From CAWFNW01 sp963817405 (lineage in GTDB: Bacteria > Actinomycetota > Coriobacteriia > Anaerosomatales > Anaerosomataceae), in NCBI GenBank assembly GCA_963817405.1, contig CAWFNW010000003.1, positions 248,001-312,000 on the forward strand: a stretch of DNA of 64,000 nucleotides. Direction: 5' to 3'. This document shows, in pieces, positions 51,691-59,401 of this stretch. Position numbers and translations under genes: made by a program. A model generated the notes under the pieces. The model was given only the letters and a program-made list of their open reading frames with translations. It did not search any database and was not told where the DNA came from. Position 1 is the stretch's first letter. Each line of letters opens with the position of its first letter.

Positions 51691-52542
51691 GTGTCGGCGA
51701 TCTTTCTCACCCAGCTGAACGTCTGGCTCGATGTGATCTTCGTGACGGTGTGGGTCCTGCTCGTGTTTGCCCTCGTGTTCCACTTCGTGATGGGCATTCC
51801 CACCGGGCGCTTCCGCAAGAAGTTCAAGGAGAAGTGCTGGCCCGAGCATGATTGGGCTCCGCCCGCGCTGCCGAAGTTCATGCACTTTCAGCACCTTTCG
51901 ATGATGCTGCTGCTCGGGTTCTCGGGAATGTACATCCGCTTCCCCTTCTTCGAGGGCGGCCGCACTGCGATGCGGTACGTGCACTACGTCGCCATGGTCA
52001 TCGTGATCCTCAACCTCTTCTGGCGCCTTTGGTACGCGTTCCTTTCGAAGCATCGCGACTACAAGGAGTTCGCCGTCGGTCGCAAGGACATCCAGTCGAT
52101 GATGGGCGTGGTCAAGTACTACACCTACATGTCGAACAGCAAACCGCACGTGGCGAAATACAACGTCATGCAGAAGATGTCCTACGACGGGTTCCTGATT
52201 CTCATGTTCATCCAGGCCCTCACCGGTCTCGCACTCCTGACGCAGCCGATCCTGTTCGGCACCTCGTTCCGCGAGGTGCTCGTCGGCTGGTGGCTCGGTC
52301 CGCTCGTTGGCGGCACGGCCATGGCAGGTGCGATCGCTCGCATCCTGCACTACTCGGTCAACTGGCTCTTCATCATCATGACGACCGTGCACATGTACCT
52401 GGCCGTCGCCGAAGACCTCCCATGCTCGCTCGACTTCTTCGGCATCCGGAAGCTGCAGATCGACCCGGACGCGCATACACATCACGATGATGGCCACGCG
52501 CCCGCTCCTGCTGCCGGGTACACCGTGGCTGAGGCTGACTGA
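51691..52542 (+). CDS. Cytochrome b/b6-type membrane subunit
   Basis: A 283-residue membrane protein with four main helices carrying His residues placed for b haems (FHFVMGIP, HFQHLSMMLLLGFSGMY, MRYVHYVAMVIVILNLFWRLWY, VNWLFIIMTTVHMYLAV). It resembles di-haem cytochrome b subunits of hydrogenases and formate dehydrogenases (Ni/Fe-hydrogenase b-type). It likely exchanges electrons between menaquinone and the cytochromes encoded next. The His/Asp-rich C-terminus (DAHTHHDDGHAPAP) may bind metal. GTG 51691 comes after AGGGTAGGGG. First gene of the operon. Confidence 0.82.
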   Translation: MSAIFLTQLNVWLDVIFVTVWVLLVFALVFHFVMGIPTGRFRKKFKEKCWPEHDWAPPALPKFMHFQHLSMMLLLGFSGMYIRFPFFEGGRTAMRYVHYVAMVIVILNLFWRLWYAFLSKHRDYKEFAVGRKDIQSMMGVVKYYTYMSNSKPHVAKYNVMQKMSYDGFLILMFIQALTGLALLTQPILFGTSFREVLVGWWLGPLVGGTAMAGAIARILHYSVNWLFIIMTTVHMYLAVAEDLPCSLDFFGIRKLQIDPDAHTHHDDGHAPAPAAGYTVAEAD

Positions 52543-52561
52543 CCCCGGCGTGAGGAGCACG

Positions 52562-53422
52562 ATGCGCAGACTCACCATCTTCTTCATCCTCACGGTCGCG
52601 GTACTCTGGGCGGCAGCACCCGCGCTGGCCCAGCCGGCGGCGTCAGTGAATGCAACCGCGCCGTACGCCCTCGACTTCACCCTGCCCACTGAGGGCAAGG
52701 CCGGGTGCACCGTGTGCCACGGTGACCCGAACCTCAGCCGTATCCAGGGCGGCGTCAAGAAGAGCTTCTTCATCGATCCCGAGCTCTACGCGGCCACCAC
52801 TCATGGCGCGACGCAGTGTGTTGGCTGCCACCTCGAGTTCGCGTACACGGCGCCGCACGAAGGCGACAAGGATTGGCAGTCCACGGCTAAGTCGGCGTGC
52901 AAGAACTGCCATCAGGACCAGTCCCTCTCTGTCGGCCTGGGGGCGCACCGGCGCTCGATTGAAGCCACCGGCACCCCTGCGGCGGAAACGCAACTGAAGA
53001 AGCCGCTCTGCGGCGACTGCCACGGCAGCCACTACATGGAGACGCTGACTGACTCTCCCGAGGGGAAGGCCGCCATCCACGCGCGTGGGTGGGAGGTTTG
53101 CGGCCGGTGTCATGAAGATACGTGGCTCAGCTACGACGACTACTACCACGGTGCGGCCTACAAGCGCGGTGCCAAGGACGCACCGTCATGTTGGGACTGC
53201 CACGGGTGGCACGATATCCTGCCTTCCTCTGACCGGAACTCCAGGGTCAACGAGGTGCACTTGGTGGAAACGTGCGGTCAGTCGGGCTGCCACAGCGGTG
53301 TCGACGAGAGCTACGTAAAGTACGCCGCCGCTATCCATGGCAAGCGTGAGGTCAAGCTGGAAAACCCGATCTACTCGGTCGTGCGTCGGGTCTACAAGGC
53401 GATTGCGGGACTGTTCAACTGA
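52562..53422 (+). CDS. Periplasmic heptahaem cytochrome c
   Basis: 286 residues with a signal peptide (MRRLTIFFILTVAVLWAAAPALA). Haem motifs: CTVCH, CVGCH, CKNCH, CGDCH, CGRCH, CWDCH and one long motif CGQSGCH (CX4CH). Near the end it shares DYYHGAAYKRGAKDAPSCWDCHG with the next protein. ATG 52562 follows GTGAGGAG. It may accept electrons from the cytochrome b subunit; the pairing recalls NapC/NrfH-like or Cbc-type quinol:cytochrome complexes. Confidence 0.87.
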   Translation: MRRLTIFFILTVAVLWAAAPALAQPAASVNATAPYALDFTLPTEGKAGCTVCHGDPNLSRIQGGVKKSFFIDPELYAATTHGATQCVGCHLEFAYTAPHEGDKDWQSTAKSACKNCHQDQSLSVGLGAHRRSIEATGTPAAETQLKKPLCGDCHGSHYMETLTDSPEGKAAIHARGWEVCGRCHEDTWLSYDDYYHGAAYKRGAKDAPSCWDCHGWHDILPSSDRNSRVNEVHLVETCGQSGCHSGVDESYVKYAAAIHGKREVKLENPIYSVVRRVYKAIAGLFN

Positions 53423-53500
53423 TCGCCCGATCCCTGCGCTGGTCCGATACCGGCAGTGCCGGTCGGCGTGGAGCATGACGACTCGATAAGGGGAAGGCCC

Positions 53501-54751
53501 GTGGCAAGAGAGGCGCGCTCCGGCAAGCATGCCTCGCTGGCCGCCGCCGTCGTAGTCGTGGTGGCGGCGCTCGTGCTGGCTCCCACGAACGCCTTCGCCC
53601 TCACCCCGGAGCTTGGCGGTCCCACGTTCCAGGACACGTGCACGGTCTGTCACGCTGACATCAACACGACCCGGGACGCGGCGGTGATCTTCAGCCATGG
53701 AAACCATATCGCCTATACGTGCACCAGCTGCCACACGGAGCCGCCGCACCCCGCTGACGGTACGCGCAGACCGGTGATGAAGGACTGCTTCGCGTGCCAC
53801 GGGCTCAATCACGGCGCGAACGGCGAGATGGCAACCGCAGTGTGCGCCGACTGCCATGGACCGGGCCCGCACAAGCGGCGACCGGCGTCGCACGTCGCTG
53901 ACTACAAGGGAAAGCCGCACGTCGCCCCGTCGCTCGCCAAGGCGAACACCGAGTGCGCGATGTGCCATACCTTCCGCGACTGCAACCTTTGCCACCTGCG
54001 CGAGGGGGTCAACTGGAAGCCCGCCGTTCCGTTCGTCTACGACACACAGAACGGGTGCCAGGGGTGTCATGGCAGCCCGTTCCTTGCGAAGTCAACGGCA
54101 GGCGGCGGGGTTAAGTCTTTCTTCGTCACCGGCGTCGACGCCTCGTCGCATCGCGCCTTCACGTGCAGCCAGTGCCACGTGGACTTCACGCACGGCGACG
54201 GGAAGCCCGAGACTCTCTCTTGGTCCGTGAACGTCGGCCTGGCATGCCAGAACTGCCACGACCATGAGAAGTCCGCCGCGCAGTACGCCAAGTCTGTCCA
54301 CGCAGAGAAGCTTGCAGCGGGTGACCTGAAGTCGGCCACCTGCGGCTCCTGCCACGGTGGGCACGACATCGCCAAGCTGGATACCGACCAGGCCAAGCGC
54401 GACCTGCAACTCTCTGCTGAGGCGATGTGCGCGGGCTGCCACCCCGACTACTGGGACAACTACAGCGACTACTACCACGGCGCGGCATACAAGAGCGGTG
54501 CGCTGGATGCACCCGCGTGTTGGGACTGTCACGGCTCCCACGAGTTGCAGCCTTCCACGGATGCCTCATCAAGCGTCGCGCCCGCGAACCTCGCCGCGAC
54601 CTGCTCGGGCGGGCAGTGCCACGACCAGCACACCGGAGCGAGCGAGGAATTCATCAGGGCGAACGCCACGATGATCCACGGAAAGATAGGGGCTCGCGAG
54701 GAGAATCCGCTCGTGAAGCTCTTCAACTCGGTCCTTGGAGGCGTGTCCTGA
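53501..54751 (+). CDS. Periplasmic 13-haem cytochrome c
   Basis: 416 residues with an N-terminal signal or anchor (ASLAAAVVVVVAALVLAPTNAFA). There are twelve CXXCH motifs plus a terminal CX4CH (CSGGQCH). The C-terminal about 120 residues are homologous to the preceding cytochrome (DYYHGAAYKSGALDAPACWDCHG), showing that the two share a domain, with about six more haems added N-terminally. GTG 53501 follows AAGGGGAAGG. Its stop is two bases before the next gene's GTG. Confidence 0.87.
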   Translation: MAREARSGKHASLAAAVVVVVAALVLAPTNAFALTPELGGPTFQDTCTVCHADINTTRDAAVIFSHGNHIAYTCTSCHTEPPHPADGTRRPVMKDCFACHGLNHGANGEMATAVCADCHGPGPHKRRPASHVADYKGKPHVAPSLAKANTECAMCHTFRDCNLCHLREGVNWKPAVPFVYDTQNGCQGCHGSPFLAKSTAGGGVKSFFVTGVDASSHRAFTCSQCHVDFTHGDGKPETLSWSVNVGLACQNCHDHEKSAAQYAKSVHAEKLAAGDLKSATCGSCHGGHDIAKLDTDQAKRDLQLSAEAMCAGCHPDYWDNYSDYYHGAAYKSGALDAPACWDCHGSHELQPSTDASSSVAPANLAATCSGGQCHDQHTGASEEFIRANATMIHGKIGAREENPLVKLFNSVLGGVS

Positions 54752-54753
54752 TC

Positions 54754-56355
54754 GTGGAAGAGCAGCGGCACAGAGGCCGGCAGTGGGCGCTCGTGGCGTT
54801 CGCCATGGTGCTTGCCGCCGCGTTCGTTCTCGCTGCGCCGCCGGTCGCCATCACTGCGGTCGATACGCCGCCCATCGACTTGACCGCCGCTGCAAATGCG
54901 GCGAACTGCGCGCCGTGCCATCCGTCGATCGGCGCGACGCGCAACCCGGAGATCATCTTCAACCACGCAAGCCACTTGATGACGGGGTGCCCGTCGTGCC
55001 ACTTCGTGAATGCGCACGAAGGCAACGCGAAGGCGACGCCGACGATGGCCTCGTGCTTCAACTGTCACGGCCTTTCGCACGGGGCGTCGGGAGTGCTGGC
55101 GAGCGGCGTGTGCGCGGACTGCCACCCCAAGACGCACGTGCTTCGGCCGGTCACGCATACCAAGGACTGGAAGGCGCGACCGCACGCGCTCGCGTCGGTC
55201 GGGAACGTGAATGGCTGCATGCTCTGCCACGAGGCGGTAAAGGACTGCGACACGTGCCACCGCACCGAGGCGCCAACAGTTCCCCCGATGCCGCCGATCT
55301 ACCTGCGCGTCCTCCCCCTGAAGCCCGACTCGCCCGCCGTTCTCATCGATCCTGATGACAAGCCGACCGCGAGCCAGTGCAACTTCTGCCACCCAGACGT
55401 CGACAACATCAAGCCGGGGCGCATCCTCTTCACGCACGCCAGCCACCTCGAGCGCGACTACACGTGTTCCGTGTGCCACCCCCGGTTCACCCACCAGCCA
55501 GCCGGCATCGAGTACAACACCATGCAAGACTGCTACCGGTGCCACGGCCTGACCCATGCATCACAGGGCGCGATCGCAACCGAGAAGTGCGAGGACTGCC
55601 ACCCCAAGGAGTTCAAGCTGGAGCCGGCTGACCACACCGTCAAGTACAAGAGCGGAGAGCACAAAGACCAGTCACTCAAGGTCACCTCGACGTGCAGCAT
55701 GTGCCATAAGGCCGACTTCTGTGTGAAGTGCCACAAGGGTGGCACGAAGCTTGCCGATGGGAAGCTCAGCGTGAAGGTGCTTCCGGAAGATCACCGCAAA
55801 CCCGAGTATCTCTCCTCGCACGGTGCGCTCTACCTCGGGCAGAACGGCCAATGCGGTGTCTGCCATGACTCTGCCTCCTGCCAGCGATGCCACGAGACGA
55901 CGATGCCGCACCCCACCTCCTGGATGGAGGTGCACGCGGCGAAGAAGGGCGCCCTCGCGGGTGACTGCAACGTGTGCCACCGCGACCGCAAGACGTGTCA
56001 GGAGTGTCACCACAGCACGGTGCGCTCGGCGGAACTCATCCTTAAGAACTGCGAGAAGTGCCATCCGGAGATGAAGACGGAGCCAGCGACGGACATCAAG
56101 GTGGCGGGGCTTGCGGAACACGCCGTCCACTTCATCGTCGCCCAGCCTGACAAGCGGGGTAAGCCGTACGTGTGTGACGACTGCCATATCGGCTTCGGCA
56201 CGTCGCAGGTTCATGTGACGAGCCCGCTCACCGGGCCGCACGACATGCGCGTGTGCTATGACTGCCATGGCAGTCTCGATATCGACAACGTCCAGATCGC
56301 GCCGTGGCCGGGCTCGGAGCTCTGCCGGCGCTGCCACAAGGATCTGAACCTCTAG
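54754..56355 (+). CDS. Multihaem cytochrome c, 20 CXXCH motifs
   Basis: 533 residues with an N-terminal helix (WALVAFAMVLAAAFVLAAPPVA) and 20 CXXCH motifs. It has two internal halves, each with a NHASHL/FTHASHL-type segment, the CxxCHGL(S/T)HA block and a CADCHPK/CEDCHPK block, which suggests duplication. No CX4CH. GTG 54754 follows GGAGG at a rather long 12 bases; the frame further up is a shadow of the previous gene. It likely extends the electron chain outward. Confidence 0.85.
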   Translation: MEEQRHRGRQWALVAFAMVLAAAFVLAAPPVAITAVDTPPIDLTAAANAANCAPCHPSIGATRNPEIIFNHASHLMTGCPSCHFVNAHEGNAKATPTMASCFNCHGLSHGASGVLASGVCADCHPKTHVLRPVTHTKDWKARPHALASVGNVNGCMLCHEAVKDCDTCHRTEAPTVPPMPPIYLRVLPLKPDSPAVLIDPDDKPTASQCNFCHPDVDNIKPGRILFTHASHLERDYTCSVCHPRFTHQPAGIEYNTMQDCYRCHGLTHASQGAIATEKCEDCHPKEFKLEPADHTVKYKSGEHKDQSLKVTSTCSMCHKADFCVKCHKGGTKLADGKLSVKVLPEDHRKPEYLSSHGALYLGQNGQCGVCHDSASCQRCHETTMPHPTSWMEVHAAKKGALAGDCNVCHRDRKTCQECHHSTVRSAELILKNCEKCHPEMKTEPATDIKVAGLAEHAVHFIVAQPDKRGKPYVCDDCHIGFGTSQVHVTSPLTGPHDMRVCYDCHGSLDIDNVQIAPWPGSELCRRCHKDLNL

Positions 56356-56378
56356 ACAGCCTGCGAGAGAGGTCCTCT

Positions 56379-57377
56379 GTGAAGTACCGCGTCAACTCGC
56401 GCACGCTCGGCACCGCGATCAAGGTAGTCGCGGTGCTCGTCATCGTCGCGCTGCTCTACCTCGGCTACACGGTCTGGAGCACGCAACGCCGTGTGACCGC
56501 GGGCACCGTCGCATCGCGCGCGATCGATGCCCTGATCCAGCAAGTCGAGAACGACCCCAACAATCCCGAGGCCCGCGTGCTGCTTGGCCAAGCGCTTGCC
56601 GCCGGCGGGCGTGTGGATCAGGCGGTCGAACAGCTGAACGCGGCGCTCAAGATCGCGCCCGATTACACGAACGCTCTCGAGGGACTCGGTCTTATCGCGA
56701 TGCAGCGAGGTGAGTGGGCGACCGCCGAGGGGTACTGGCGGCGGATACTCGAGGTGACCAAGAACTCGCAGTATGCCGCACAGGATCTTCGAGTCGAGCG
56801 CGCCTACTATTACCTGGGGCTCACGCTCATCGAGCGCAAGCAGTACGAGGACGCCGTCCTCTATCTGAAAGAAGCGCTCCGTATCCGGCGCGGCGCGTCG
56901 GATACCCACTACGCGCTCTCGGTCGCCTATCGCGAACTCGGTTCCCTCGCCAACCAGCGCTCGGAACTCGAGACCGCGCTTAGGTACGACCCCACGCTTC
57001 CGGAGGCCAACTACGAGATGGGCCTGCTGCTGCTCGCCGACGGCGACCGAGCCGGGGCCGCCGAGCACTTCCGCCGCTCAGTGGATAGCGCGCCGGGTCG
57101 TGCCGAGCCCCAGACGGAGCTCAAGAAGCTCGGGTCGTTTGTGGATCGCCTCGCGGCCGCGAAGCGGCTGCAGCCGACAGACCCGGCGGCGGCCCTCATC
57201 GAGGCGCGGATCGCCATCGCGCTCGAACCGACGAACATCGAAGCCGCTCGTTTGGTTGCACAACTCTACGACAAGGCCGGCGCCGCGGACGACGCCGAAC
57301 TTGCCTGGGAGAGAGTGTTGAAGCTGGTGCCGAAGGACCCCGAGGCGACTGAGGCGCTCGCGCGCCTCAGTAAGTGA
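56379..57377 (+). CDS. Membrane-anchored TPR-repeat protein
   Basis: 332 residues: one N-terminal helix (AIKVVAVLVIVALLYLGYTVW), then about seven tetratricopeptide units (for example ARVLLGQALAAGGRVDQAVEQLNAAL, ALEGLGLIAMQRGEWATAEGYW, YYYLGLTLIERKQYEDAVLYL). TPR proteins of this sort assemble complexes; here it probably scaffolds the cytochromes or aids their maturation, as TPR proteins do in CcmI/NrfG systems. GTG 56379 follows GAGAGAGG; it overlaps the next gene by GTGA. Confidence 0.82.
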   Translation: MKYRVNSRTLGTAIKVVAVLVIVALLYLGYTVWSTQRRVTAGTVASRAIDALIQQVENDPNNPEARVLLGQALAAGGRVDQAVEQLNAALKIAPDYTNALEGLGLIAMQRGEWATAEGYWRRILEVTKNSQYAAQDLRVERAYYYLGLTLIERKQYEDAVLYLKEALRIRRGASDTHYALSVAYRELGSLANQRSELETALRYDPTLPEANYEMGLLLLADGDRAGAAEHFRRSVDSAPGRAEPQTELKKLGSFVDRLAAAKRLQPTDPAAALIEARIAIALEPTNIEAARLVAQLYDKAGAADDAELAWERVLKLVPKDPEATEALARLSK

Positions 57378-58924
57378 CGACGAACAACGACGAACACGGA
57401 GCGTGCAGTGTGACCGAGTCCAACGAGAGAGTCTCCCGCTACATCGCAGATCGCGAGCGACGCGGCCGTGTCCTGCGAATCGTGGCACTCGTGCTGCTGG
57501 TGCTGCTGCTTGCGCTCATCACGTGGTCGGCAGTGTACTTCGCAGCCAACAAGCGCTTCGCGATCCCCTTCGTCACAACGTCCGACCGCGCCGCCGAGCC
57601 GCCCCAGTACCTCTACTCGATTAGCGGACCCGAGGGCCCGGACGCACTGAAGCAGCCCGTGGGTGTCTGGGTGACCAGCGACGATCGCGTCTACGTGATA
57701 GATGCGAACAGCGACGTCGTTCGGTGCTACACCACCGACGGCGACTACCGCTTCTCGTTCTCTGCCATCGAAAGCGAGGAATCGACCAGCCTGCTGCAGC
57801 CCGCGCGTATCGCGGAGAGCCCGGCGGGCGAGCTGTGGGTGACGGACCGCCTGCTTCGCGGCATCTTCGTATTTGCGAAGGACGGCACATTCATACGGCA
57901 GTTCGTTCCCGCGGGGGACATCGCGGCCACCTGGGCTCCCATCTCGGTCTCCTTCGACGACAAGGGCCGCGTCTACGTCGCTGATGTCGGGCTCACCAAG
58001 GATCACCGCGTGTTGATCCTCAACACCGATGGGTCCGAGATTGCACGATTCGGCAAGACCGCGCAGACCCAGCACATGCAGGACTCACCGGGGGACTTCT
58101 ACTTCCCGAACGGCATCGCGATTGCCGACAACGGGGACATCTACGTGGCCGACGCCAACAATCGCCGCGTGCAGGTCTTCGACCAAGCGGGCGTCTTCAA
58201 ACAGATCATCGCCACCTCGGGCACGCCGCGAGGAATCGTGATCGATGACAAGCAGCGCCTCTACGTGGTCGATGCACTCGCCCACATCATCGACATCTAC
58301 AAGCTCGACGGGACGCGTCTCATGGGCTTCGGTGCGCCCGGAGTCGCCCCCGGGCAGTTCCGCTTCCCGAGTGACATCGCTCTGGACCGAACCGGTCGCA
58401 TCTTCATCACGGACCGCGAGAACCACCAGGTGCAGGTGTGGGGTTGGCCGACTGGGATCATCCCGCCGGTGGTGACGCCGGAGACGCCGGCACAGTGGGC
58501 GATTTGCCTGTCGCCGCTGCTGCTCCTGCCCCTTCTCCTGCTCCGTCGCAAGCGAAAGTTCCTCGTGACCGACGATTTTGTGAGCGGCATGGAACTCGCC
58601 GGCGAGATTCGCGCGATGGACGACCGCCGCTTCCGGTGGATCGTTCCGCAGTCGGACCTGCCAAAGTATGCGGGGCGCACGGTTGATGGCGTCTCGCTCG
58701 ATGACCTGCTCGTCGGCGAGCCCTACTCGGAATCCGACGTGAACGATCTGGTCTCCAAGACGGGTATACAGAAGGAGACGGCCATCCTGTTGACGATGGC
58801 CGGACGAATCGGCCGTCTGGCAACCGAACGGCAGGACTTGCGGGAGCTCGCGGAACCCCTCGGGGTCGCCGTGTACAGCCGCGTTTCGTTCCTCGAGGAG
58901 TTCACCGGACGGAAGGTCCGATGA
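57374..58924 (+). CDS. NHL beta-propeller membrane protein with C-terminal PIN-like domain
   Basis: 516 residues. A first helix (IVALVLLVLLLALITWSAVYFA) is followed by six or so NHL repeats outside the cell (KQPVGVWVTSDDRVYVIDANSDVVRCY, FPNGIAIADNGDIYVADANNRRVQVFD, FPSDIALDRTGRIFITDRENHQVQVWG). A second helix (WAICLSPLLLLPLLLL) then leads to a cytoplasmic domain of about 120 residues whose end (AILLTMAGRIGRLATERQDLRELAEPLGVAV) resembles the C-terminal half of PIN domains. NHL proteins often accompany multihaem cytochrome clusters; the propeller may dock cytochromes. Last gene of the operon. Confidence 0.8.
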   Translation: MTTNNDEHGACSVTESNERVSRYIADRERRGRVLRIVALVLLVLLLALITWSAVYFAANKRFAIPFVTTSDRAAEPPQYLYSISGPEGPDALKQPVGVWVTSDDRVYVIDANSDVVRCYTTDGDYRFSFSAIESEESTSLLQPARIAESPAGELWVTDRLLRGIFVFAKDGTFIRQFVPAGDIAATWAPISVSFDDKGRVYVADVGLTKDHRVLILNTDGSEIARFGKTAQTQHMQDSPGDFYFPNGIAIADNGDIYVADANNRRVQVFDQAGVFKQIIATSGTPRGIVIDDKQRLYVVDALAHIIDIYKLDGTRLMGFGAPGVAPGQFRFPSDIALDRTGRIFITDRENHQVQVWGWPTGIIPPVVTPETPAQWAICLSPLLLLPLLLLRRKRKFLVTDDFVSGMELAGEIRAMDDRRFRWIVPQSDLPKYAGRTVDGVSLDDLLVGEPYSESDVNDLVSKTGIQKETAILLTMAGRIGRLATERQDLRELAEPLGVAVYSRVSFLEEFTGRKVR

Positions 58925-58947
58925 CGGTCGTCGGCTCGCTGCCGACA

Positions 58948-58977
58948 TTGACAGCAGGTGCGGGGAGTCGCTAGGCT
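58948..58977 (+). promoter_or_regulatory. Consensus sigma-70 promoter of the formate dehydrogenase operon
   Basis: A perfect TTGACA (58948-58953), 18 bases, then TAGGCT (58972-58977). Transcription would start near 58984, giving an untranslated leader of about 420 bases before the ATG at 59402. Confidence 0.6.
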
Positions 58978-58989
58978 GTTACGCAGGCA

Positions 58990-59010
58990 TTTGTAACGAT
59001 TTGTTACAAA
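58990..59010. promoter_or_regulatory. Operator-like inverted repeat
   Basis: TTTGTAAC (58990-58997), five bases, GTTACAAA (59003-59010): a perfect 8+8 dyad just past the predicted transcription start, a position where a bound repressor would block RNA polymerase. The factor is unknown; it is only loosely like Rex or Crp/Fnr-type sites. Confidence 0.5.
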
Positions 59011-59121
59011 GCAGCACGGACGGCTCCGGCAAGCCGGGGAACGACAACTGAATACAGGCCATCTGTCTCCGAGCTCTTTCACCTACAGCCGATAGCCACG
59101 GTGTCTGAGCCGATAGGGTGC

Positions 59122-59221
59122 CACCGGAAACGGTGACGCCTCCCCTCTTGGAAAGGAGACGAAGCCACTGGATCCCTGCGTAGGGATCCGCGGGTTTCTC
59201 GTCGACGGGGTAAGGGAGGCG
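59122..59221 (+). ncRNA. Structured leader RNA, candidate riboswitch aptamer
   Basis: Hairpin CACCG-GAAA-CGGTG (59122-59135) is followed by a long-range helix CGCCTCCC (59137-59144) with GGGAGGCG (59214-59221). The helix encloses CTCTT-GGAA-AGGAG (59145-59158) and GGATCCC-TGCGTA-GGGATCC (59170-59189), with conserved-looking single strands ACGAAGCCACT and GCGGGTTT between. Two loops are GNRA tetraloops. An intrinsic terminator follows at 59236. This is the layout of a riboswitch with transcription attenuation; the class could not be assigned. The 477-bp gap 58925-59401 is filled by this leader and its control sites. Confidence 0.5.
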
Positions 59222-59235
59222 ATTACCAGGATCAG

Positions 59236-59283
59236 TCGGTCACACGACGCTCGAACAGCGTGGTGTCGACCGATTTTCTGTTT
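59236..59283 (+). terminator. Intrinsic terminator inside the formate dehydrogenase leader
   Basis: TCGGTC-ACAC-g-ACGCT (59236-59251), loop CGAAC, AGCGT-g-GTGT-c-GACCGA (59257-59273), then TTTTCTGTTT. A 15-bp interrupted stem plus U-tract, lying 118 bases before the start codon, so full-length mRNA needs read-through. Confidence 0.8.
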
Positions 59284-59340
59284 CCCCCAAGACGGCCTGG
59301 GAGAGAGGAGGAGGTGCGGGCCAAGCACGTCGAGTGTGGA

Positions 59341-59355
59341 CCGATGACTCATCGG
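59341..59355. promoter_or_regulatory. Perfect dyad CCGATGA-C-TCATCGG
   Basis: A 15-bp perfect dyad 47 bases before the ATG, followed by CGTATGGG and a second hairpin GAATCCC/GGGATTC (59364-59380). A close copy precedes the 21-haem cytochrome (4162-4176). It could be an operator or a post-terminator RNA hairpin. Confidence 0.35.
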
Positions 59356-59401
59356 CGTATGGGAATCCCATCCGGGATTCTCGGAACGGAGAGGGAAGGG
59401 T

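Noticed and set aside
59122..59221. Firm assignment to the c-di-GMP-I or Moco riboswitch class
   Set aside because: There is partial resemblance (GNRA hairpin followed by ACGAAGCC and a GGGTT segment), but the conserved cores are not complete by eye; left as an unassigned structured RNA.
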